DNA of 33,646 nucleotides, from NCBI RefSeq assembly GCF_029813835.1, contig NZ_JARVKV010000070.1, positions 1 to 33,646 on the forward strand, in the 5' to 3' direction. A program made the position numbers and the translations under genes. The stretch comes from Streptomyces sp. DH37. GTDB taxonomy: Bacteria > Actinomycetota > Actinomycetes > Streptomycetales > Streptomycetaceae. Each line of letters opens with the position of its first letter. The stretch's first letter is position 1. Below the pieces are notes generated by a model. It searched no databases. It was not told the DNA's origin and saw only the letters and a list, made by a program, of their open reading frames with translations. Positions 24,061 to 30,604 of this stretch are shown here, in pieces.

Positions 24061-24125
24061 TCCGGCTGCGGACGCGCGTGTCCCCGTCGCGAGGCGGGGC
24101 CGGGCGTCCGCAGCCGGATCTTTTC
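24061..24125 (+). terminator. rho-independent terminator of arc
   Basis: A perfect 15-bp stem (TCCGGCTGCGGACGC, 24061-24075, with 24104-24118) encloses a second GC hairpin (CCCCG/CGGGG) and is followed by TCTTTTC. This is the most canonical terminator in the window, and it separates arc from dop. Confidence 0.88.
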
Positions 24126-24311
24126 GGACCGATCTCCACCGAGGAAACGCGGGAAGTCCGCAGTGATCCCCCAACCACGGCCCGACCGTCCTAGGCTCGT
24201 CCGTACCGCCGCCATGCGCAGTGCGGAACCAGGGGCCGCATACGGGCCGGATGCGCAGCGGGACTTGAGCGGTGGCCCAAAGGCGGGCCGCCGCCGGGCA
24301 AGGAGGGCCGC

Positions 24312-25823
24312 ATGACCGTACGGCGAGTAATGGGCATCGAGACGGAGTACGGGATCTCCGTCCCCGGCCACCCGAACGCCAATGCCATGCTCACCTCATC
24401 CCAGGTCGTCAACGCCTACGCGGCCGCGATGCACCGGGCGCGCCGCGCCCGCTGGGACTTCGAGGAGGAGAACCCGCTGCGGGACGCCCGGGGCTTCGAC
24501 CTCGCCCGCGAGGTCGCCGACGCCAGCCAGCTCACGGACGAGGACATCGGCCTGGCGAACGTGATCCTCACCAACGGCGCGCGGCTGTACGTGGACCACG
24601 CCCACCCCGAGTACAGCGCCCCGGAGGTCACCAATCCGCGGGACGCGGTGCTGTGGGACAAGGCCGGCGAGCGGATCATGGCCGAGGCCGCCCGGCGCGC
24701 CGCCGAGGTGCCCGGCACCCAGCCGATCCACCTCTACAAGAACAACACCGACAACAAGGGCGCCTCCTACGGGACGCACGAGAACTACCTGATGAAGCGG
24801 GAGACCCCCTTCTCGGACATCGTGCGCCATCTGACGCCCTTCTTCGTCTCCCGCCAGGTGGTCACCGGCGCCGGACGCGTCGGGCTCGGCCAGGACGGCT
24901 CCGAGCACGGCTTCCAGATCAGCCAGCGGGCCGACTACTTCGAGGTCGAGGTCGGCCTGGAGACCACCCTGAAGCGGCCGATCATCAACACCCGCGACGA
25001 GCCGCACGCCGACGCCGAGAAGTACCGCCGGCTGCACGTGATCGTGGGCGACGCCAACCTCTCGGAGATCTCCACCTACCTCAAGCTCGGCACCACGTCC
25101 CTGGTGCTGTCCATGATCGAGGACGGCTTCATCGCCGTCGACCTGGCCGTCGACCAGCCCGTGCGCACCCTCCACCAGGTCAGCCACGACCCGACGCTGC
25201 GCCGCCTGATCACGCTGCGCAGCGGACGGACGCTGACCGCCGTGCAGCTCCAGATGGAGTACTACGAGCTGGCCCGCAAGTACGTGGAGGAGCGCTGGGG
25301 GCAGGACGCCGACGAGCAGACCGCGGACGTCCTGGCCCGCTGGGAGGACGTCCTGGGGCGTCTGGAGAGCGATCCGATGAGCCTGGCGGGCGAGCTGGAC
25401 TGGGTCGCCAAGCTGGAGCTGATGGAGGGCTACCGGCGCCGTGACGGCCTGGACTGGGACGCCGCCCGGCTGCACCTGGTGGACCTGCAGTACGCCGACG
25501 TACGGCCCGACAAGGGCCTGTACAACCGCCTGGCGGCCCGCGGCCGGATGAAGCGGCTGCTGGACGAGGCGGAGGTGGAGCGGGCCCGCTCCCAGCCCCC
25601 GGAGGACACCCGCGCCTACTTCCGCGGCCAGTGCCTGGAGCGGTACGCCGACGCGGTGGCCGCCGCCTCCTGGGACTCGGTGATCTTCGATCTGCCGGGT
25701 CGCGACTCCCTCCAGCGGGTACCCACCCTGGAACCGCTGCGCGGTACGCGCGCCCACGTCAGCGAGCTGCTGGACCGCTGCCGCACGGCGGAGGAACTGG
25801 TCAGGGCGCTGTCCGGGAAATGA
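24312..25823 (+). CDS. dop: Pup deamidase/depupylase
   Basis: Encodes 503 residues of the carboxylate-amine ligase (glutamine synthetase-like) fold. Dop removes Pup from substrates and, where Pup ends in Gln, deamidates it. Visible features: GIETEYG with E10 as Mg/ATP ligand, the Dop-specific loop of about 28 residues after W48 (EEENPLRDARGF onward), catalytic D95 in RLYVDHAHPEY, NNTDNKGASYGTHENY, and RPIINTRDEPHAD shared with PafA. The loop and D95 distinguish it from PafA. Because Pup here already ends in Glu, depupylation is the expected main role. AAGGAGG lies 5 nt before the ATG. A TAGGCT box at 24192-24197 is a possible -10. It is followed by pup after 174 bp. Confidence 0.96.
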   Translation: MTVRRVMGIETEYGISVPGHPNANAMLTSSQVVNAYAAAMHRARRARWDFEEENPLRDARGFDLAREVADASQLTDEDIGLANVILTNGARLYVDHAHPEYSAPEVTNPRDAVLWDKAGERIMAEAARRAAEVPGTQPIHLYKNNTDNKGASYGTHENYLMKRETPFSDIVRHLTPFFVSRQVVTGAGRVGLGQDGSEHGFQISQRADYFEVEVGLETTLKRPIINTRDEPHADAEKYRRLHVIVGDANLSEISTYLKLGTTSLVLSMIEDGFIAVDLAVDQPVRTLHQVSHDPTLRRLITLRSGRTLTAVQLQMEYYELARKYVEERWGQDADEQTADVLARWEDVLGRLESDPMSLAGELDWVAKLELMEGYRRRDGLDWDAARLHLVDLQYADVRPDKGLYNRLAARGRMKRLLDEAEVERARSQPPEDTRAYFRGQCLERYADAVAAASWDSVIFDLPGRDSLQRVPTLEPLRGTRAHVSELLDRCRTAEELVRALSGK

Positions 25824-25835
25824 TCCGGGGGAGGA

Positions 25836-25855
25836 GGGGACGGCTGAACGTCTCC
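25836..25855 (+). terminator. weak hairpin after dop
   Basis: A 7-bp stem (GGGGACG with CGTCTCC, one G-T pair) and a 6-nt loop lie 12 nt after the dop stop. It may partly terminate dop transcription. No T-tract follows. Confidence 0.3.
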
Positions 25856-25954
25856 GGATGAGGGAATCATGGAGATGGCTTCCGGACATCTGTGGCGGTG
25901 GCATGACAGAGAAGCGTCAGTGACAGGAGAAGGGCCGATGTCAGGCCCGGCTTG

Positions 25955-25960
25955 TAGGGT
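25955..25960 (+). promoter_or_regulatory. possible -10 box for pup
   Basis: TAGGGT matches other -10 boxes in this window and lies 37 bp before the pup ATG. I see no convincing -35 box. GGGCC/GGCCC (25932-25936 with 25944-25948) forms a small dyad in its place, which could mark an activator-dependent promoter. Confidence 0.4.
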
Positions 25961-25997
25961 CTGATCTTGTACCGTCCAACCGAGCGGGGTGAGGTAT

Positions 25998-26216
25998 ATG
26001 GCGACCAAGGACACCGGCGGCGGCCAGCAGAAGGCGACGCGCTCCACCGAGGAGGTCGACGAGCAGGCGCAGGACGCCCAGGTCTCGGAGGACCTCAAGG
26101 AGCGCCAGGAGGCGCTGTCGGACGAGGTGGACTCCGTACTGGACGAGATCGACGACGTGCTCGAGGAGAACGCCGAGGACTTCGTGCGGTCCTTCGTGCA
26201 GAAGGGCGGAGAGTAA
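25998..26216 (+). CDS. pup: prokaryotic ubiquitin-like protein Pup
   Basis: Encodes 72 residues. Pup is an intrinsically disordered modifier joined by PafA to lysines of target proteins. Residues 21-58, rich in Glu, Asp and Leu, form the helix that binds the Arc coiled coil; the N-terminal part (MATKDTGGGQQKATRS) engages the ATPase pore. The end is VQKGGE, so the activating C-terminal glutamate is encoded directly and the deamidation of Gln seen in mycobacteria is not needed. The ATG at 25998 is preferred over GTG 25989 because it gives the MATKDTGGG start known from Streptomyces Pup and has GGTGAGG just upstream. A strong hairpin follows 11 nt after the stop, ahead of prcB. Confidence 0.96.
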   Translation: MATKDTGGGQQKATRSTEEVDEQAQDAQVSEDLKERQEALSDEVDSVLDEIDDVLEENAEDFVRSFVQKGGE

Positions 26217-26227
26217 GGCGCGTCCGT

Positions 26228-26265
26228 CCGTCCCGCACCCCCGCGACGGCGGGGGTGCGGGACGG
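26228..26265 (+). terminator. 17-bp hairpin between pup and prcB
   Basis: A perfect 17-bp stem, CCGTCCCGCACCCCCGC with GCGGGGGTGCGGGACGG, is closed by the tetraloop GACG. No T-tract follows. It most likely works as a partial terminator or 3'-end stabiliser for pup mRNA, setting Pup above core proteasome levels. A TAAGGT box at 26286-26291 could start a separate prcBA transcript after it. Confidence 0.72.
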
Positions 26266-26328
26266 ATGACATCCGCTGCCACGGGTAAGGTCCGTGCAGG
26301 ATTCTCAAGATCTGGTGGAAGGAAACGT

Positions 26329-27174
26329 GTGGAAGCCAACACCCGTGGCACAGGGCGTCTGCCTGCTGCCTTCCTGACGCCGGGCTCGTCGTCGTTCATG
26401 GACTTCCTGTCCGAGCACGCGCCCGAGCAGCTCCCCGGCAACCGTCCGCTCCCGCCCGTGAAGGGCGCCGTCGAGGCGCCGCACGGCACGACGATCGTCG
26501 CGGTCACCTTCCCCGGCGGCGTGGTGCTGGCCGGCGACCGGCGCGCGACGATGGGCAACATGATCGCCCAGCGCGACATCGAGAAGGTCTTCCCGGCCGA
26601 CGAGTACAGCGCGGTCGGCGTCGCCGGGACCGCCGGGCTCGCCGTGGAGATGGTCAGGCTCTTCCAGCTGGAGCTGGAGCACTTCGAGAAGGTCGAGGGC
26701 ACCCAGCTCTCCCTGGAGGGCAAGGCCAACCGCCTGTCCACGATGATCCGCGGCAATCTCGGCATGGCCATGCAGGGCCTGGCGGTGATCCCGCTGTTCG
26801 CCGGGTACGACGTGGACCGCGACAGGGGCCGCATCTACTCCTACGACGTGACCGGCGGGCGCTCCGAGGAGCACGGCTTCGCGGCCGTCGGCTCCGGCTC
26901 GGTCTTCGCGCGCGGCTCGCTCAAGAAGCTCCACCGGGACGACCTCACCGAGCAGCAGGCGGCCATGGTCGTCGTCCAGGCCCTCTACGACGCCGCCGAC
27001 GACGACTCCGCCACCGGAGGCCCCGACATGGTGCGCCGGATCTACCCCGTCGTCACGACGATCACCGAGGACGGCTTCCGCAGGCTGACCGAGGAGGAGG
27101 TCGCCGAGATCGCCCGCTCGGTGTACGACGGCCGGCTCCAGTTGCCCAACGGGCCCCAGGCCCCGGTGCTCTAA
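26329..27174 (+). CDS. prcB: 20S proteasome beta subunit
   Basis: Encodes a 281-residue precursor. PrcB forms the two inner heptameric rings and carries the threonine protease active sites. The sequence APHGTTIVAVTF places cleavage after Gly53 so that Thr54 becomes the N-terminal nucleophile; the 53-residue propeptide begins MEANTRGTGRLPAAFLTPGS. The matching GDRRATMG block, containing the conserved Asp-Arg region, and the lysine in DIEKVFPAD follow. The GTG at 26329 is chosen because AAGGA lies 5 nt upstream and the propeptide matches the known Streptomyces one; an in-frame ATG at 26266 would overlap the hairpin. It is followed by prcA after 21 bp, so the two are one operon. Confidence 0.97.
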   Translation: MEANTRGTGRLPAAFLTPGSSSFMDFLSEHAPEQLPGNRPLPPVKGAVEAPHGTTIVAVTFPGGVVLAGDRRATMGNMIAQRDIEKVFPADEYSAVGVAGTAGLAVEMVRLFQLELEHFEKVEGTQLSLEGKANRLSTMIRGNLGMAMQGLAVIPLFAGYDVDRDRGRIYSYDVTGGRSEEHGFAAVGSGSVFARGSLKKLHRDDLTEQQAAMVVVQALYDAADDDSATGGPDMVRRIYPVVTTITEDGFRRLTEEEVAEIARSVYDGRLQLPNGPQAPVL

Positions 27175-27195
27175 ACAGGAAGGGACCGATAGCCG

Positions 27196-27966
27196 GTGTC
27201 GACGCCGTTCTATGTCTCACCCCAGCAGGCCATGGCGGACCGCGCCGAGTACGCCCGCAAGGGCATCGCGCGCGGCCGCAGCGTGGTCGTGTTGCAGTAC
27301 GCCGACGGCATCGTGTTCGTCGCCGAGAACCCCTCTCGGGCACTGCACAAGGTCAGCGAGATCTACGACCGGATCGCCTTCGCGGCAGTGGGCAAGTACA
27401 ACGAGTTCGAGAACCTGCGCATCGGCGGCGTCCGCTACGCCGACCTGCGCGGCTACACCTACGCGCGCACGGACGTCACCGCGCGGGGCCTGGCCAACGT
27501 GTACGCCCAGACCCTGGGCACCATCTTCTCCAGCGCGGCGGAGAAGCCGTACGAGGTGGAACTGATCGTCGCCGAGGTCGGGGAGGGCCCCGAGGACGAC
27601 CAGATCTACCGGCTGCCGCACGACGGCTCGATCGTCGACGAGCACGGCTCGGTGGCGGTCGGCGGCAACTCCGACCAGATCGGCAGCTACCTCGACCAGC
27701 GCCACCGGGACGGGATGACCCTCGCCGAGGCGCTCAGGCTCGCGGTGGAGTCCCTGAGCCGGGACAACAACGGCGGCGAGCGCACCCTCACCGCCGACCA
27801 GCTGGAGGTCGCCGTCCTGGACCGCACCCGTCCCCAGCAGCGCAAGTTCAAGCGCGTGCTCGGCCGGCAGCTCTCCCGGCTGCTGGAGGAGGGCGGTACG
27901 TCCGCCTCCGCGGGGGAGCCGGACGAGGGGACCTCCTCCGGGGAGTCCTCCGCCTCCGAGGAGTAG
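27196..27966 (+). CDS. prcA: 20S proteasome alpha subunit
   Basis: Encodes 256 residues. PrcA makes the outer heptameric rings that gate entry and provide docking pockets for the Arc C-terminal tail. The N-terminal gate region reads STPFYVSPQQAMADRAEYARKG, the standard alpha-subunit signature; the body contains RIAFAAVGKYNEFENLR and the C-terminal helix region LLEEG. The last 30 residues are Ser, Gly and Glu rich and acidic, an extension beyond the fold. The GTG start follows AGGAAGGGA by about 10 nt. It is the last gene of prcBA and converges with lacI at a bidirectional hairpin. Confidence 0.97.
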   Translation: MSTPFYVSPQQAMADRAEYARKGIARGRSVVVLQYADGIVFVAENPSRALHKVSEIYDRIAFAAVGKYNEFENLRIGGVRYADLRGYTYARTDVTARGLANVYAQTLGTIFSSAAEKPYEVELIVAEVGEGPEDDQIYRLPHDGSIVDEHGSVAVGGNSDQIGSYLDQRHRDGMTLAEALRLAVESLSRDNNGGERTLTADQLEVAVLDRTRPQQRKFKRVLGRQLSRLLEEGGTSASAGEPDEGTSSGESSASEE

Positions 27967-27981
27967 CCGGCGCCGCTTCCA

Positions 27982-28029
27982 CGCACGCGCGCCCCGGTGG
28001 TGCTCAGCACCCGCCGGGGCGCGCGTGCG
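27982..28029. terminator. bidirectional terminator between prcA and lacI
   Basis: A perfect 16-bp stem, CGCACGCGCGCCCCGG with CCGGGGCGCGCGTGCG, carries an inner GGTGCT-C-AGCACC hairpin in its loop. The lacI stop codon (28004-28006) lies in the loop, so the 3' arm is part of the lacI coding sequence. It can end both convergent transcripts. Confidence 0.8.
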
Positions 28030-29188
28030 CGTCCGGGGGCGGGGCGGTGGAGCCGCGCACGACCAGCTCCACCGGCAGCGTGGTCACCCCTGTGGGCGAG
28101 CCGGGGCCGGAAGCGCCCGCATCCCCCGTCCCCGTCCGGCCGTCCGGGGCGGCGCCCTCCTTCCGGCCGTCCGGGGCGGCGCCTTCCTCCCGGCCGTCCA
28201 GAACGGCACCTTCCTCCCGGCCGTCCAGAACGGCACCCTCCTTCCGGCCGTCCAGAACGGCCAGCAGAGCCCGCATCCCCGCCGCGCCCGCCTCCTCGGC
28301 GGGCAGCCGCACCGTCGTCAGCTCCGGTTCGACCGCGCGGGCGAGCGCCAGGTCGTCGAAGCCGGTGACCGAGACGTCCTCCGGCACCCGCAGCCCCAGC
28401 CGCCGTACCGCCTTGCAGGCGCCCGCGGCCAGCACGTCGTCGTCGCACACCAGCGCGGTCGGCCGGGGGGAGGTGGCCAGCGCCCGCTCGGCGGCGCGCA
28501 TCCCGTCGGCCACACCCAGCGCGGAAGGACTGGTCGGCGGCGGCGGGCAGCCGGCCGCGCGCAGGGCCTCGGCCAGGGCCCTCGCCCGCACCTCGAAGGT
28601 CCAGGAGTCCACCGCCGCGGCGATGTGGGCCAGCCGGCGGTGCCCGAGCCCCAGCAGATGCGCCGCCACCTGCCGCATGCCGTCGGCGATGTCGAGGTTG
28701 ACGGTGGCCGCCGCCTGGGTGTTCTCCGGCTCGCTGTCGAGCATCACCAGCGGCAGCTCGCCGCCGGAGCGCAGGGCGGCCAGCGCCTCGGAGGCCATCG
28801 AGGAGGCGATCACGCCGTCCAGGGCGGTGCCGGCGGAGTCGAAGGGATCCCGGGCGGGGCCGACGCCCTCCGGCGAGGGGTAGAGCACCACCCCGAAGCC
28901 GTGCTCGGCCGCCACCCGCGCGGCGCCCGCGTGGAGCCGGGCGAAGAACTCGTTGGTGAGCGCCGGAACGACCAGCAGGGCGGTGCGGGTGCGTCCCAGC
29001 CGCAGACTGCGCGCGGCCAGGTTCGGCCGGTAGCCCAGCTCGCGCGCCGCCTCGCGCACCGCCTCGGCCTTGCCCGGCGACACCCGGCCGCGCCACTTGC
29101 CGCCCAGCACCAGGGAGACGGCCGCCTGCGAGACCCCGGCGGCACGCGCCACGTCCCGGCTGGTGGGGCGGGTGCGGTCGGAGGTCAC
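28004..29188 (-). CDS. LacI-family transcriptional regulator
   Basis: Encodes 394 residues, about 50 longer than usual. The N-terminal LacI helix-turn-helix and hinge (1-60) reads TSRDVARAAGVSQAAVSLVLGG and ELGYRPNLAARSL; the rest is a periplasmic-binding-protein-like sensor domain ending in LPVELVVRGSTAPP. The extra length comes from a run of nine-residue repeats (such as AVLDGREEG) plus a Gly/Ser/Thr stretch, inserted between the last helix and last strand of the sensor domain. The GTG at 29188 has GGGAG 7 nt upstream. It is divergent from an MFS transporter gene across 147 bp with a palindrome between them, so it probably controls that transporter in response to a sugar-like ligand. The ligand is unknown. 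Confidence 0.93.
   Translation of the reverse strand: MTSDRTRPTSRDVARAAGVSQAAVSLVLGGKWRGRVSPGKAEAVREAARELGYRPNLAARSLRLGRTRTALLVVPALTNEFFARLHAGAARVAAEHGFGVVLYPSPEGVGPARDPFDSAGTALDGVIASSMASEALAALRSGGELPLVMLDSEPENTQAAATVNLDIADGMRQVAAHLLGLGHRRLAHIAAAVDSWTFEVRARALAEALRAAGCPPPPTSPSALGVADGMRAAERALATSPRPTALVCDDDVLAAGACKAVRRLGLRVPEDVSVTGFDDLALARAVEPELTTVRLPAEEAGAAGMRALLAVLDGRKEGAVLDGREEGAVLDGREEGAAPDGRKEGAAPDGRTGTGDAGASGPGSPTGVTTLPVELVVRGSTAPPPDAHARPGGC
28138..28262 (-). repeat. 27-bp in-frame minisatellite in lacI
   Basis: Four complete 27-bp units start at 28138, 28165, 28192 and 28219, each opening with GGCCGTCC on the plus strand, followed by a partial fifth from 28246. Units 1-2 and 3-5 form two sub-families. 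Each unit is nine codons, so copy-number change keeps the frame. Confidence 0.88.
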
Positions 29189-29261
29189 TGGCTGGCTCCC
29201 GGAGCGGACGGACGGTGCGGGGCGCCGGAGGGGCCGGCGTGGACCCGGGGGGCTGACTCAT

Positions 29262-29292
29262 GGTACGTATGACGGAGCGCGTTATACGTAAC
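29262..29292. promoter_or_regulatory. operator candidate between lacI and MFS gene
   Basis: TACGTATGACG (29264-29274) and CGTTATACGTA (29280-29290) are inverted repeats with one mismatch around a 5-bp spacer, centred on 29277. Each arm carries a TACGTA hexamer and the two hexamers are 21 bp apart. On the minus strand TTACGT and TACGTA, 16 bp apart, could be the lacI promoter itself. Binding by the LacI regulator is inferred from position. Confidence 0.6.
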
Positions 29293-29335
29293 ACTTCAAG
29301 GCCGCCGGAGGAGTCCGGGGGAGAGGAGCCGACCC

Positions 29336-30595
29336 ATGGCGACGGGCTACGCCGAACTGCTGCGCGCCAGGCACGCCGTGCGGCTGCTCACCGGCACCCT
29401 GATCGGCCGGCTGCCGAACGCCACCGCGGCCCTGGCGATCGTGCTGTTCACCCGGGCCGAGGGCGGCAGCTACACGCTGGCGGGCGCGCTGTCGGCCGTC
29501 TACGGGCTGTCCAACGCCGTCGGCCAGCCGCTGCTGGGCCGCGCGGTGGACCTGTGGGGCCAGCCGAGGGTGATGCTGCCCGCCGCGCTGCTCTCCGGGC
29601 TCGGCATGGCCGTCTTCGCCCTCGCCGGGATCGAGCCGCTGCCCGTCGCCTGCGCGGCGACGGCCGTCGCCGGGCTGTTCACCCCGCCCCTGGAGGGAGG
29701 TCTGCGCGCCCTGTGGCCGTCGGTCCTGAAGCACCCCGACCGGGTGCACGCCGCCTACGCGCTCGACGCGGTCGCCCAGGAGGTGATGTTCACCCTCGGC
29801 CCGCTGGCCGTCACCCTGCTGGTGGCCGTCTGGAACGAGGCCGCCGCCCTGCTCGTGATCAACGCGCTGGGGGTGCTCGGCGCCCTGTCCGTGGTGGTCT
29901 CGCCGCCCTCCCGCCGCTGGCGCTCCGAGCCGCGCGAGGCGCACTGGCTGGGCGCCCTGCGCTCGGGCGGGCTGCTCGCCCTGCTCGGCGCGTTCTTCTT
30001 CGTCGGCCTGGCCCTGGGGACGATCGCGGTGGCCGCGGTCGCCTACGCCGACGGCCACGGCGACGAGCTGATCTCCAGCTATCTGCTCTCGGCGCTGGGC
30101 GCCGGCGCCCTGGTCGGCGGCCTGGCCTACGGGGCCCGCACCTGGGCGGGGGAGCCCGAGCCGCGGCTGCGCGCGCTGGTGGCCGCCCTGGCGGCCGGCT
30201 ACCTGCCGCTGGCGCTGGTGCCCGGCCCCGCGGCGATGACCTTCCTGGCCGGGATCGCCGGGCTCTTCCTGGCCCCCGCGCTGGCCTGCGCCTTCGTCGT
30301 GGTGGACCGGCACGCGCCGGTGGGCACGGTCACCGAGGCGTTCTCCTGGCTGGTGACGTCCTTCGGTGTCGGCGCCGCCGCCGGGACGGCGGTGGTGGGC
30401 CCGGTCATCGAGTGGGGCGACGCGCCGGCGGGCTTCCTCGTCGCGGGCGCGGGAGGTCTGGCCGCGCTGCTGGTCCTGCTGGTCACCCGCCGCGTCCTGG
30501 CGGCTCCCGCACCGGCCCCCGGCGCCGTCGCCCGGGTGGAAAGTGATCGCAACGGGAGCGCCGAAGCCGGTTTCAAAACCGGGCATCAGGCGTAA
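29336..30595 (+). CDS. MFS transporter
   Basis: Encodes 419 residues with about twelve membrane segments and a hydrophilic C-terminal tail. The loop between helices 2 and 3 reads GRAVDLWGQPRVM, the usual MFS signature region. The fold is closest by eye to the efflux/sugar-export branch, but the substrate cannot be assigned. GAGAGGAG lies 7 nt before the ATG. The gene is divergent from the LacI regulator, suggesting control by it, and lies between prcA and pafA. Its stop codon overlaps the -10 box of pafA. From memory a LacI/MFS pair occupies the same place in S. coelicolor, so it is an old insertion in the proteasome locus rather than a recent arrival. Confidence 0.9.
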   Translation: MATGYAELLRARHAVRLLTGTLIGRLPNATAALAIVLFTRAEGGSYTLAGALSAVYGLSNAVGQPLLGRAVDLWGQPRVMLPAALLSGLGMAVFALAGIEPLPVACAATAVAGLFTPPLEGGLRALWPSVLKHPDRVHAAYALDAVAQEVMFTLGPLAVTLLVAVWNEAAALLVINALGVLGALSVVVSPPSRRWRSEPREAHWLGALRSGGLLALLGAFFFVGLALGTIAVAAVAYADGHGDELISSYLLSALGAGALVGGLAYGARTWAGEPEPRLRALVAALAAGYLPLALVPGPAAMTFLAGIAGLFLAPALACAFVVVDRHAPVGTVTEAFSWLVTSFGVGAAAGTAVVGPVIEWGDAPAGFLVAGAGGLAALLVLLVTRRVLAAPAPAPGAVARVESDRNGSAEAGFKTGHQA

Positions 30596-30598
30596 TGT
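30570..30598 (+). promoter_or_regulatory. pafA promoter, probably leaderless
   Basis: GTTTCA (30570-30575) and TAATGT (30593-30598) are 17 bp apart. The -10 box includes the TAA stop of the MFS gene, and only 6 nt separate it from the pafA ATG, leaving no room for a ribosome-binding site. Confidence 0.5.
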
Positions 30599-30604
30599 TC
30601 ACTC

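Noticed and set aside
22151..24178. Long minus-strand open frame across arc
   Set aside because: Shadow of the conserved arc gene; no ribosome-binding site or domain.
25864..25890. SigR-type promoter (GGAAT) before pup
   Set aside because: GGAAT occurs but no GTT follows at 16-19 bp.
26266..26328. In-frame ATG start for prcB at 26266
   Set aside because: It begins at the edge of the 17-bp hairpin, has no ribosome-binding site, and would lengthen the known propeptide by 21 unrelated residues.
28138..28262. CRISPR-like array
   Set aside because: The 27-bp units are contiguous without spacers, lie inside a coding frame and encode a protein repeat.
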